A stretch of DNA of 64,000 nt from Bacteroidales bacterium (GTDB taxonomy: Bacteria > Bacteroidota > Bacteroidia > Bacteroidales > Lentimicrobiaceae): the NCBI GenBank assembly GCA_016788045.1, contig JAEUTG010000028.1:62001-126000 (forward strand). Reading direction: 5' to 3'. Within the stretch, counting starts at the first letter, position 1, and each line of letters begins with the position of its first letter. Under the pieces are notes generated by a model. It did no database searches. It worked only from the letters and a program-made list of their open reading frames with translations, and had not been told where the DNA came from. Below are positions 53,400 through 62,600 of this stretch, one piece after another. The position numbers and the translations under genes are program-made.

Positions 53400-53501
53400 T
53401 TACCCTATGTAAAATCAGTTAATACTTCATTGTTCAATAAGGCTAAAGTTTCAATTTTTGCCGTTTACGGAATCGATTGCAAACCTAAAAACCATTTGAG
53501 T

Positions 53502-54254
53502 ATGAGACAAAAAACCAAAAACCTGTTCTGGGCTGTTCTGACAGCATTTGTATTTATACCCGGGCTCATAAACGCTCAGATCGAAACTTCCTTTGATGCC
53601 GGTGCAGATATTATGAGCCGTTATATCTGGCGCGGATTAAATCTGGGTGGTTCATCTCCCAGCATCCAGCCGTCACTTGAGTTCTCAGCAGGCAATATCA
53701 CGATTGGAACCTGGGGTGCCTTCTCCTTCAGCGATGGCCGCACCATGCAGGAAACCGACCTGTACCTGAGCTACAACATCAAAGAGATGTTCACCATAAC
53801 CCTGACCGATTATTTTTTTCCCGACGAAATGGCAGGGAACAACAATTACTTTGAATTTGATCAGGATTCAACAGGGCATTTGCTTGAAGCCATGATTTCG
53901 TTTGATGGTACAGAAAAAATTCCCTTCTCGCTGATGGCTGCCATGAATTTCTGGGGCGCAGACGCCAGAAAAGCCAATGGTGACAAACAATTCTCGACCT
54001 ATATTGAATTGGGATATAATGGTAAATGTAAAGAGGTTGATTACAAAATCTTTGCCGGCCTCACTCCTACCAGCCCCGATGAAGATAAGGAAGAAACCGG
54101 GTTTTACGGAGAAAAAGCAGGGTTGATCAATTTAGGGGTTACCCTGAGTAAGGAGATCCAGATCACAGATAAATTCAGCCTGCCGGTTTCTTCATCTTTT
54201 ATTGTCAATCCGATGACAGAAAATGTATTTCTGGTATTCGGGATTTCACTCTGA
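53502..54254 (+). CDS. TorF-like putative outer-membrane porin
   Basis: A 250-residue exported beta-barrel-like protein. The start is at 53502 (MRQKTKNLFWAVLTAFVF), giving a normal signal peptide ending INAQ; the frame from 53430 adds 24 residues before it. The first strands read DAGADIMSRYIWRGLNLGGSSPSIQPSLEF, resembling the TorF/Gcw_chp pattern (S-x-Y-x-R-G, then P-x-I-Q). It ends FLVFGISL with a terminal hydrophobic residue. It directly precedes amt by 29 bases, suggesting uptake of a small nitrogen compound across the outer membrane, which is inference. Confidence 0.7.
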   Translation: MRQKTKNLFWAVLTAFVFIPGLINAQIETSFDAGADIMSRYIWRGLNLGGSSPSIQPSLEFSAGNITIGTWGAFSFSDGRTMQETDLYLSYNIKEMFTITLTDYFFPDEMAGNNNYFEFDQDSTGHLLEAMISFDGTEKIPFSLMAAMNFWGADARKANGDKQFSTYIELGYNGKCKEVDYKIFAGLTPTSPDEDKEETGFYGEKAGLINLGVTLSKEIQITDKFSLPVSSSFIVNPMTENVFLVFGISL

Positions 54255-54283
54255 ACCCATTCAAACAACTAAAACAAAAAAAA

Positions 54284-55531
54284 ATGGAACCTGAAATGAT
54301 TTTGAATGAAGCAGCCAAAACCGGCAACACCGGATTTATGCTGCTGGCTACCAGCCTTGTAATGCTCATGACCCCCGGTTTGGCTTTCTTCTATGGCGGT
54401 CTGGCCACCAAGAGGAACATTCTGGGCATTATGATACAGAGCTTTGTTTCGCTGGGTGTTACAACAGTACTTTGGTTCATCGCAGGATACTCACTCTGCT
54501 TCAGCGGTACCGGCGCCATCATCGGAGATCTTGACAAAGCCTTCCTGAACGGAGTTGACCTGAACAGTGTTTATGCCGGCAACGGGAAAATTCCCGAACT
54601 GGTATTCTTCCTTTATCAGATGATGTTTGCCATCATCACCCCTGCGCTGATAACGGGCGCTTTCGTCGGCAGGGTCACTTTTAAAAGCTATCTGATATTC
54701 CTGATTGTATGGCAGGTGCTGGTATATTATCCGTTTGTCCACATGGTATGGGGCGGTGGATTGCTTGCCCAGTGGGGTGTTCTCGACTTTGCCGGAGGAA
54801 TTGTGGTGCATGCCACTGCCGGATTTGCGGCACTTGCTTCCGTTTTCTATGTCGGGTCGAGGACTGATAAAGATTCTACCCCCAACAGCATTCCGCTGGT
54901 TGCCATAGGTACCGGTCTGCTGTGGTTCGGATGGTACGGATTCAATGCCGGAAGTGAGCTCTCCGTTGATAACATTACGGTTCAGGCTTTTGCCAATACC
55001 GATGTGGCCGCTTCATTCGCTACCGTAACCTGGCTGATTATCGAGTGGTCGAAATCGAGGAAACCGAAATTCATCGGTCTGCTGACCGGTGCCGTCGCCG
55101 GACTGGCTACCATTACTCCTGCTGCCGGTTTTGTGCCCTTATGGGCTGCTGCAGTCATTGGCATTATCGCCGGGTTGGTTTGTTATTATGCAGTGAGCCT
55201 TAAAAACAAACTCGGATGGGATGATGCCCTTGATGTATGGGGTGTTCACGGAGTTGGAGGAGTACTCGGAACGATTCTGCTGGGTGTTTTCGCCACCTCA
55301 GCCATTAACCCTGCCATCACCACCCAGGGACTGATATTCGGTGAGTCATCTTTCTTCTTTAAACAGCTGGTAGCCGTCGCAGGTGCCTCGGCCTACGCCT
55401 TTATCTTCACCTACCTCATGCTGGCGCTGATTAATTACATAACCCCAGTCAGGGTTAGTGAAAGCGATGAAATGACCGGGCTCGACACTTCTATCCACGG
55501 TGAACAGGCCTACGATTCAGGCTCAATGTAA
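54284..55531 (+). CDS. amt: Ammonium transporter
   Basis: A 415-residue Amt/MEP/Rh channel with 11 membrane helices. Family motifs include FYGGLATKRNILG, the first pore His in YYPFVHMVWGGG, DFAGGIVVHATAGFAAL, and the second pore His in GVHGVGGVLGT. It conducts ammonium across the inner membrane. A GlnK/PII gene, which usually neighbours amt, is not adjacent; instead a porin-like gene precedes it. A strong terminator follows at once. Confidence 0.95.
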   Translation: MEPEMILNEAAKTGNTGFMLLATSLVMLMTPGLAFFYGGLATKRNILGIMIQSFVSLGVTTVLWFIAGYSLCFSGTGAIIGDLDKAFLNGVDLNSVYAGNGKIPELVFFLYQMMFAIITPALITGAFVGRVTFKSYLIFLIVWQVLVYYPFVHMVWGGGLLAQWGVLDFAGGIVVHATAGFAALASVFYVGSRTDKDSTPNSIPLVAIGTGLLWFGWYGFNAGSELSVDNITVQAFANTDVAASFATVTWLIIEWSKSRKPKFIGLLTGAVAGLATITPAAGFVPLWAAAVIGIIAGLVCYYAVSLKNKLGWDDALDVWGVHGVGGVLGTILLGVFATSAINPAITTQGLIFGESSFFFKQLVAVAGASAYAFIFTYLMLALINYITPVRVSESDEMTGLDTSIHGEQAYDSGSM

Positions 55532-55554
55532 ACCAACCATTACCCCTGAACACA

Positions 55555-55593
55555 GAAAAGGTTTTGATGCACATCAAAACCTTTTCTATTTTT
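55555..55593 (+). terminator. Terminator of amt overlapping the next promoter
   Basis: GAAAAGGTTTTGATG (55555-55569) is perfectly inverted at 55572-55586, centred on CA, then TATTTTT. Its T run is also the -7 box TATTTTTG (55587-55594) of the next gene. Confidence 0.8.
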
Positions 55594-55594
55594 G
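55587..55594 (+). promoter_or_regulatory. -7 box of the thioredoxin-like gene
   Basis: TATTTTTG, an exact TAnnTTTG match, 60 bases before the ATG at 55655. It rules out the ORF Met at 55592 as a start. Confidence 0.55.
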
Positions 55595-55654
55595 CACTCC
55601 AGATTCAGGAGCCGGGCGCTCCTTCTTCAAAACTTCACCTCAACGTATCCGGTT

Positions 55655-56164
55655 ATGAAAAACCTATTCTTTTTCTCAATTGCGTTGTTGCTATCCTCCG
55701 CAATATTCGCCCAGGATGACAATCATAAAATAATGGATGAAAAATCAGGCAAGGAGATTCTGATAGGAACCATTACCCGTGACGGACTTGTTTCCATGGG
55801 GGACTGGTTTAATGAGGGCTACAATGCCAGCCAGCCAGACCCGGTGATTCTTGACAGCCTCAGACTTTATAAAGAGAAGTATCCTTACATTTTCATCGTT
55901 CTGGGCACCTGGTGTGGCGACAGCCGGGAACAGGTTCCGGCTTTTCTTAAGATACTCGATATGATCGGCTATCCGGCTGAACAGGTCTTTATGGTAGCGG
56001 TAGACCGTGAAAAAAAGGCAGGAAATTTCTGCATCGGCGATTTCAATGTGAAACTCGTCCCTACCTTTATCATGACCGTTGACGGGGAAGAAACAGGACG
56101 CATCATTGAAACACCGGCGACGACCCTCGAAAAAGATCTGCTCAGGATTGTTGCGGGGAAATAG
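55655..56164 (+). CDS. Exported thioredoxin-like protein with CGDS active site
   Basis: A 169-residue protein starting at 55655 with a signal peptide (MKNLFFFSIALLLSSAIF). The fold is thioredoxin-like: KYPYIFIVLGTWCGDSREQVPAFLKIL, then VFMVAVDREKK and KLVPTFIMTVDGEE with the cis-Pro. The active site is Trp-Cys-Gly-Asp-Ser, with Ser in place of the second Cys, so a monothiol chemistry or a binding role is likelier than disulfide exchange. It is upstream of panC in the same direction but functionally unrelated to it. Confidence 0.85.
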   Translation: MKNLFFFSIALLLSSAIFAQDDNHKIMDEKSGKEILIGTITRDGLVSMGDWFNEGYNASQPDPVILDSLRLYKEKYPYIFIVLGTWCGDSREQVPAFLKILDMIGYPAEQVFMVAVDREKKAGNFCIGDFNVKLVPTFIMTVDGEETGRIIETPATTLEKDLLRIVAGK

Positions 56165-56207
56165 TCAGGAAAGTTCCGGACATCCGCTTATTCAGAAAAC
56201 TACAGAA

Positions 56208-57047
56208 ATGACAGTAACCGAAACCATCAGCGAAACCAGTGCATTTGCTAGGGAAGCCAGGCAAAACGGAAGAACAATCGGATTTGTTCCGACCATGGGT
56301 GCATTGCATGAAGGACACCTCACACTGGTTAGGCGGGCAAGGAAAGAAAACGACCTTGTGGTAGTCAGTATTTTTGTGAATCCAATACAGTTCAACAATC
56401 CCGATGACCTGAAGAAATACCCGCGAACCCTTGAAAAAGACCTTGAAATGCTGAAAGGTGCGGGTTGTGATCTTGCTTTCTGTCCTTCGGTTGAAGAAAT
56501 GTACCCCGACAACCACAGAAAAAGCTATGATTTCGGAGATCTGGCCAGAGTGATGGAAGGAGAATTCAGGCCCGGGCATTTCGACGGGGTGGCCACTGTA
56601 GTTCAGCGATTGTTTGAAATCACACATCCACACCGGGCTTATTTCGGCGAAAAGGATTACCAGCAGCTACAGATCATCAGGGCGTTGGTAAGGAACGAAC
56701 ACATTGATACAGAAATCGTTCCCTGCCCGATCAGCCGGGAAGATGACGGCCTTGCACGCAGTTCGCGCAACGAAAGGCTCACCCCGGCTATGCGTAAGGC
56801 AGCCCCATACATCCATATGGTTCTTGAAGAAGCCAGAAGTCTCGCTGCAAACCATACAGCCCCGCAGATTGTCAATTTTGTGAAGGCCAAATTCAGTGAT
56901 CATCCACACCTGAAACTTGAGTACTTCACCATTGCCGGAGGGAACACCCTGCAAGCGGTTGAAGGCAGAATCTCCCCCGGAGATTATGGTTTCATCGCTG
57001 TTTTTGCCGGTGAAATCAGACTGATAGACAACATCAGATTAATTTAG
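56208..57047 (+). CDS. panC: Pantothenate synthetase
   Basis: A 279-residue enzyme that joins pantoate and beta-alanine with ATP. The start at 56208 (MTVTETISETSAFAREA) is the standard one; the frame from 56079 overlaps the thioredoxin-like gene. Motifs: GFVPTMGALHEGHLTLV (nucleotide-binding HxGH region), VSIFVNPIQFN, HRAYFGEKDYQQL and CPISREDDGLARSSRN. Followed by panD, which supplies its beta-alanine. Confidence 0.95.
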   Translation: MTVTETISETSAFAREARQNGRTIGFVPTMGALHEGHLTLVRRARKENDLVVVSIFVNPIQFNNPDDLKKYPRTLEKDLEMLKGAGCDLAFCPSVEEMYPDNHRKSYDFGDLARVMEGEFRPGHFDGVATVVQRLFEITHPHRAYFGEKDYQQLQIIRALVRNEHIDTEIVPCPISREDDGLARSSRNERLTPAMRKAAPYIHMVLEEARSLAANHTAPQIVNFVKAKFSDHPHLKLEYFTIAGGNTLQAVEGRISPGDYGFIAVFAGEIRLIDNIRLI

Positions 57048-57055
57048 TAATTTTG
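57048..57055 (+). promoter_or_regulatory. -7 box of panD, seven bases from the ATG
   Basis: TAATTTTG begins directly at the panC stop codon region and ends at 57055; panD starts at 57063. An independent, essentially leaderless panD transcript is suggested. Confidence 0.45.
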
Positions 57056-57062
57056 CAGCATC

Positions 57063-57410
57063 ATGACCATAGAAATCCTCAAATCAAAAATTCACCGGGC
57101 TACCATAACCGAAGCCAACCTCCATTACATTGGCAGTATCGGCATTGACGAAGACCTGATGGATGCTGCAAACCTGATTGAATTTGAAAAGGTTCAGGTA
57201 CTCAACATCAACAACGGAGAACGTCTCGAAACCTATGTTATCAAAGGCAAGCGGGGCAGTGGAATGATTTCGCTCAACGGAGCCGCAGCCCGGAAAGCCG
57301 TTGCCGGCGACATGGTGATTATCGCCGCTTTTGCTCAGATGACACCCGAAGAAGCAGCAACATTCAAACCTGCCATTGTTTTTCCTGATCAAAAGAATAA
57401 ATTAGTCTGA
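57063..57410 (+). CDS. panD: Aspartate 1-decarboxylase proenzyme
   Basis: A 115-residue pyruvoyl enzyme that makes beta-alanine from aspartate. The self-cleavage site is Gly24-Ser25 in [10 protein letters not shown], generating the pyruvoyl group on Ser25. Arg/Lys and Tyr residues of the active site lie in [19 protein letters not shown] and the [14 protein letters not shown] turn is intact. Panel of panC-panD gives two steps of pantothenate synthesis; panB is not in the window. Confidence 0.95.
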   Translation: MTIEILKSKIHRATITEANLHYIGSIGIDEDLMDAANLIEFEKVQVLNINNGERLETYVIKGKRGSGMISLNGAAARKAVAGDMVIIAAFAQMTPEEAATFKPAIVFPDQKNKLV

Positions 57411-57414
57411 CACA

Positions 57415-58461
57415 TTGAAAAAGACGTTTGGCTCGGTACTCCGGTTCAGTTTCTTCCTGGGATTGGGTATTTTCTTTATCTGGCTTTTTATGCGGAACCT
57501 CTCCGCTGAACAGAAAAATGAAATACTCGGATCGCTCAGAATAGCCAATTATTACTGGATTCTGGCAGCCATTGCACTCGGTATCCTGAGTCATTTCAGC
57601 CGTGCACTGCGCTGGAAAATACTGCTCGAGGCCATGGGATACAAACCACGTGTCCACAACGTCTTTATGGCTGTGATGATCGGTTATCTGGCCAACCTTG
57701 CCCTGCCAAGACTCGGAGAGGTGAGCCGTTGTGGTATTCTTACCCGATACGAGAAAATCCCTTTCAACAAGTCGTTCGGCACCGTAATCACAGAACGGGC
57801 TATCGATATGCTGATGTTTATCCTGCTGTTCCTGCTGATGGTTGTTTCCCTTTCAGGAAAGCTGCACCTCTATATAGAACAGAAAATCTATGCTCCCCTG
57901 CAGGATAAGTTTCATTTTGCGGCCAATCCCGACACCTACCTTGTGCTGATGATTGCGGTGCTTGCCATTGCAGGGATCGCAGCTTTTATTGTCATCCGTA
58001 AGAAATTCAGGCATACCGGGCTTTATAAGAAGTTCTACAGTCTGGCTGCAGGCTTTGCCGAAGGCATCAAATCGCTGGTTAAAATGAAAAAGCCCTTTCA
58101 GTTCATTCTGCATAGTCTGTTTATCTGGATTATGTACCTGCTGATGGCTTACATTGTATTCTATTCCCTGCCCGAAACATCCATGCTGGGCCTTGATGCC
58201 GGGCTGGCTGTGCTTATCTTCGGGTCAATCGGCATTATGATCGTACAGGGAGGCATAGGAATTTATCCGGCCATTGTTGCGGAAACATTGTTTATTTACG
58301 CCATTCCATCAACCACAGGATACGCCATGGGTTGGCTGATCTGGGCTTCCCAAACCCTGATGATTCTGATTGCCGGACTGATATCACTGGTGTTGTTACC
58401 ATTGATCAACAAACATTTAAGCCATGACACATCTGGAAAGTATCCTGAAGAAAATCCCTGA
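57415..58461 (+). CDS. UPF0104 / lysylphosphatidylglycerol synthase-like membrane protein
   Basis: A 348-residue protein with about eight membrane helices. It fits the LPG_synthase_TM family: HFSRALRWKILLEAMGYKPRVHNVFMAVMIGYLANLALPRLGEVSRCGILTRYEKIPFNKSFGTVITERAIDM is the recognisable core (named here by its segments HFSRALRW, LPRLGEVSR and ITERAIDM). It starts with TTG at 57415, four bases after panD; no upstream ATG is available. The C-terminal aminoacyl-transferase domain of true MprF is absent, so its role (lipid flipping or other) is unknown. It overlaps rfaE2 by 38 bases. Confidence 0.85.
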   Translation: MKKTFGSVLRFSFFLGLGIFFIWLFMRNLSAEQKNEILGSLRIANYYWILAAIALGILSHFSRALRWKILLEAMGYKPRVHNVFMAVMIGYLANLALPRLGEVSRCGILTRYEKIPFNKSFGTVITERAIDMLMFILLFLLMVVSLSGKLHLYIEQKIYAPLQDKFHFAANPDTYLVLMIAVLAIAGIAAFIVIRKKFRHTGLYKKFYSLAAGFAEGIKSLVKMKKPFQFILHSLFIWIMYLLMAYIVFYSLPETSMLGLDAGLAVLIFGSIGIMIVQGGIGIYPAIVAETLFIYAIPSTTGYAMGWLIWASQTLMILIAGLISLVLLPLINKHLSHDTSGKYPEENP

Positions 58462-58915
58462 TCCCGCTGAGCTGGACAGGCTGATTGCTTACTGGAAATT
58501 CAAAGGTTTCAGGGTGGTATTTACGAATGGATGTTTCGACATTATTCACCGCGGGCACATCGACTACCTGGCAAAAGCAGCCGGCCTTGGGAACATCCTG
58601 GTTGTCGGGCTGAATACCGATGCATCTACGCGAAGACTCAAGGGGCCTTCGCGGCCGATTAACGATGAGCAGAGCCGGGCCATGATTCTTGCCGGACTGG
58701 GATTTGTCTCCTGTGTGGTGCTCTTTGACGAAGAAACTCCCTACAACCTGATAAAAAAGATACAACCGGATATCCTGGTAAAAGGGGCTGATTATAAACC
58801 CGAAGATATCGTTGGTTATGATGTGGTGATGGCAAAAGGTGGTGAGGTAACCACCCTTGATTACCTGCCGGGTTTTTCAACCAGCCTGATTGAGCAGAAG
58901 ATTAAAAATTCATAG
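58424..58915 (+). CDS. rfaE2: D-glycero-beta-D-manno-heptose 1-phosphate adenylyltransferase
   Basis: A 163-residue nucleotidyltransferase that activates heptose 1-phosphate to the ADP-heptose used in lipopolysaccharide. The cytidylyltransferase-like core has VVFTNGCFDIIHRGHIDYL (HxGH), VGLNTDASTRRLKGPSRPINDEQSRA, and DYLPGFSTSLIEQKI at the end. It corresponds to the adenylyltransferase half of HldE; the kinase half is a separate gene in many Bacteroidota and is not in the window. It overlaps the upstream UPF0104 gene and is the last gene before the restriction locus. Confidence 0.93.
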   Translation: MTHLESILKKIPDPAELDRLIAYWKFKGFRVVFTNGCFDIIHRGHIDYLAKAAGLGNILVVGLNTDASTRRLKGPSRPINDEQSRAMILAGLGFVSCVVLFDEETPYNLIKKIQPDILVKGADYKPEDIVGYDVVMAKGGEVTTLDYLPGFSTSLIEQKIKNS

Positions 58916-58937
58916 GGTTTGACATACATCCATTTGC

Positions 58938-59633
58938 TCAAGCTAACAGCTTTTCTAATTTCATTTTCCACCTTTCCCAGTCTTTCATTTCTTTATTCTG
59001 TAAGTCAATAAACTTCTGTGTGTGATCATGATGTAGTAAATGGCAGAGTTCATGTATAATTACATATTCAATGCAGCCTTTCGGGGCTTTTATCAACTCA
59101 GGATTTAAAATAATTTTTCCTTTTGGAGTGCAACTTCCCCATCTTGTCGGCATGTCGCGTAAAACAACAGAACCGGGTTTCACATCATACTTTTTAAATC
59201 TTTCAATTAGCGGCTCAGCAATGGAATGAAACTTATTCTTTGCATGTTCCAGGTACCATTGGTTTAATAAATCTTTTACTTTGGACTTATCCGGTACTGT
59301 TACTTCAATGAATTTACCCTTTAGTTTTACTGACTCACTCAAGCCAACCTGGATTTGCAAGCGGTATTGTCTACCCAGATACAGGTGTGTTTCTCCGCTT
59401 ACAAATTTCCGTTCTGGTGTCCTTGGTTGAAAAGAAAGAAAGAAGCTTTGTTGTTTAATTATCCAGGGAGCTTTCTTTTTAACCTTTTCTTTTATTTTTT
59501 CAATAGTAGCATCAAAAGGGGCTCGCACCTTAACTTCCATTTCAGGTGTTATGGTAATGCCAAGAGATTTTCTGTTTGAAAACTCCAATTGAAAAACTAT
59601 TGTTCTGCTCCCGAATTGTATCGCCTCCTTCAT
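58938..59633 (-). CDS. YgjP/SprT-like zinc metallopeptidase
   Basis: A 231-residue protein of the YgjP/WLM-type M48-related family (formerly DUF45). The zinc site is HELCHLLHHDH (HExxH plus downstream His). Preceding it are RWGSCTPKGKIILNPELIKAPKGCIEYV, the family signature in two parts. No signal peptide. It starts inside the hsdR stop codon (TAATG overlap at 59631-59635), so it is translationally coupled to hsdR. Such peptidase genes are frequently found beside type I restriction genes; their role there is not known to me. Confidence 0.88.
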   Translation of the reverse strand: MKEAIQFGSRTIVFQLEFSNRKSLGITITPEMEVKVRAPFDATIEKIKEKVKKKAPWIIKQQSFFLSFQPRTPERKFVSGETHLYLGRQYRLQIQVGLSESVKLKGKFIEVTVPDKSKVKDLLNQWYLEHAKNKFHSIAEPLIERFKKYDVKPGSVVLRDMPTRWGSCTPKGKIILNPELIKAPKGCIEYVIIHELCHLLHHDHTQKFIDLQNKEMKDWERWKMKLEKLLA

Positions 59634-62600
59634 TATTTATATCTGATTTTGGCAACATCAATACAGTCTTCAGCAATCTTATCCATTTCCTCAAAAGACA
59701 GTTTAATATGATATTTGTCCCGAACCTCATCAATAAGGTAGTCACCTATATCAATGAGTAGTTTTCCGGTAATATTTGTTTTAAATTGCCAGTCTATGAT
59801 GGGTTTGCCATTTTCTAAGACTGTTTGTCGTATCAGGTCGTCAATATGCACTGCAGCTTGTATTGAAACTTCCTTTAGAATCAGAAAGTCTTGTATTTTT
59901 TCCGAAAGAGCTTGAATAGTTATCCCATAAAATGCTTTTGCAACGTCTTTTTGGTGCAGTTGCACAGGAATATCATCATCAGTCCGTGTCAGAACATTGT
60001 TCATTATTTCCTCTACTCTGTTCAGGTATTGAGCCTCGTTAATTCTTTTTGCTTCATATTCGGCAATGGTTTCTTTCAGCATTTGTGAAAACTTCTTGTA
60101 AAAAGCCGGATCTTCATCCATTTTCTCAGTTATATGTCGGGCTGTTCTGCTGGCAATCTTATCAGCTTTTGCAGCTTTACCTATCGTATTCTCAACCTCC
60201 TGCTGAAATTTGTCCTTGTCGAAAATATTAACCAACTCTGTTATGGTTTCAATTTTCTCGGTAGTAATATGTGTGTCAATTAATTTTTGAATCTGTCCTT
60301 CGTATTGCTTGTAATCAATCTCGTCACTATACCTCTCAAGAACCGCTGAACGAAGTTTCAGGAACATTGCCAAATCTGATTTGTAGCGGTCAATGATTTT
60401 CTCATCCACATCTTTGTGGAATTGAATAGAAGATAATGCGAGCTTCAGGCTTTTAGAAAATGCTGCCAGTTTATCATAAAACAGAACCCGGATAGCCTCA
60501 TCCTTAAGCAATACCTGGTAGGCTTCCGCATCGCGTTTATTGGCAATGGTTTTGAAAATATCCCAAAGGTCTGAATGCTTTTGCGGAAGTTTATTAATTT
60601 CTTCTGAAATGTTGATCAGTGTTCCAGCCAAATCTTCTTCATCAAAATCTGCAAAGGAAGAATACAGCTGCAATGCATCATCCAAATTATCAATAACACC
60701 ATAATAATCAATGATGTATCCAAATTCTTTATCGGGGTAAATACGGTTTACCCTTGCAATGGCCTGTAAAAGTTTATGGCCCTGCAGATTCCTGGTCAGG
60801 TAAAGTACTGTGTTTTTAGGTTCATCAAAACCTGTCAGAAGTTTATCAACTACGATGATGATTTCCGGATCTTTTTGATTCTTGAACCTGTTGATGATAT
60901 TCTTTTCATAGGTTTTTGAATTACCATGTTCGTCCATCATCTTTTTCCAGAACTGGTTTTCTTTTTCTGTTGACTTTTCATAAGCACTATCCTCTCCTTC
61001 CCGCTCGTCAATTGGAGAAATCAATACTTCGCTGCTTACGATACCTATTTCATCGAGGTATTCTTTATATTTAACAGCATTCACCTTCTTATCGCATACC
61101 AGCTGACCTTTAAAAGGTGTTCTGCCTTGCCAGTTGTCACGAAAATAATAGCTGATATCCCACGCAATCATTCTCATTTTTTGCTCAGCCGAATTCAGGT
61201 GGTCGTAACGGGCAAATTTCCTTTTTATATCAGCTTTCTGGTATTCGGATAATGGTTCTGAAATCATGCCGAAAAATGTGTCAATAGGGCTGGCATTCAC
61301 ATCTTGCAATGCCAATCTTCCTTCATAGAGCAAAGGAACAACAGCTTTGTCACTCACAGCCTGGTCCACAGTGTATGCGTCAATAATACCACCAAACTTA
61401 GCAGCAGTACTTTTCTCTTTTTTAAATAGCGGGGTACCGGTCATGGCAATGAAACATGCATTAGGCAATGTCTTCTGCATGTCAATGTTAAATATTCCGT
61501 GTTGCGATCTGTGACCTTCATCTACCAAAACAAAAATGTCATGGCTCTCTAATGGCTTGCTGATCTTCTTTACTGCTGCCATAAACTTATTGATGATGGT
61601 TGTAACGATTGCATCACTTTTGCTTTCCAACAGCTCCACCAGGCGTTGACCGGTCGTTGCATTGTCAACAAATCTTCCACATTTCCGGAATGTCTTTGTA
61701 ATCTGATCATCTAAATCAGTACGATCGGTTACCAGAACAATTTTGGGATTGCGAATGCCTGGTTCCATAGCAATAGCCTGTGCCAGCATTACCATGGTTA
61801 AAGACTTTCCACTACCCTGGGTATGCCATATTACACCTCCTGTCCTTTTTCCTTGTTCAATTTGTTTGATTCTTTGCATGGTTTTTTTGATAGCAAAAAA
61901 CTGCTGATAGCGCGAAACTTTCTTCTCGCCATTATCAAACAAAATAAAATTGAAGGTGATATCCAACAACCTGTCGGGACGACATAAACCATACAAATAA
62001 TGGTCTTGCTCTGTTGGCAGAATTTCAGCCTGCTCTAACGCATCAAAATATTGTTTTACATACTTAAAGCGGTCTGCAAATAAATGTTCTTTCGCGAAAC
62101 CAGGGAGTTTCTGGTTTTTCAGCTCCAGTAAGCTGGTGTTGTAATTTTTTTCATCATCTGCATTGATGAATTTTTCCTGCCACTTTGACCAGAATTTTTC
62201 AGGAGTGCCGTTGGTAGCAAAAGCGGCTTCCTGTGTGGCAATGCTTAAAGTAAGTTGAGAATACACATACAGATTACGGATACCATCTTCCTGCTGATTG
62301 CGCAAATGCTGACTGATGGCCTGTTTCAGTGGCTCTTTCATATCAGGTCGTTTGCACTCAATAATGCAAAGCGGAATACCATTCACAAACAACACCAGAT
62401 CGGGGCGGTAATGCTCCTTGCTTGTTGAACGCATTACACTAAACTCCTCAGTTACATGAAAAACATTGTTACTGATGTTCTTCCAGTCAATGTATTGCAG
62501 GGTAAAACTCTTTTTGTCTCCATCTACACTTTGCTCCAATGCCTGACCTAATGTGAGCAGGTTGTATGCCTTTTCACTGGCCGCAATGTAGCCTTCGTTC

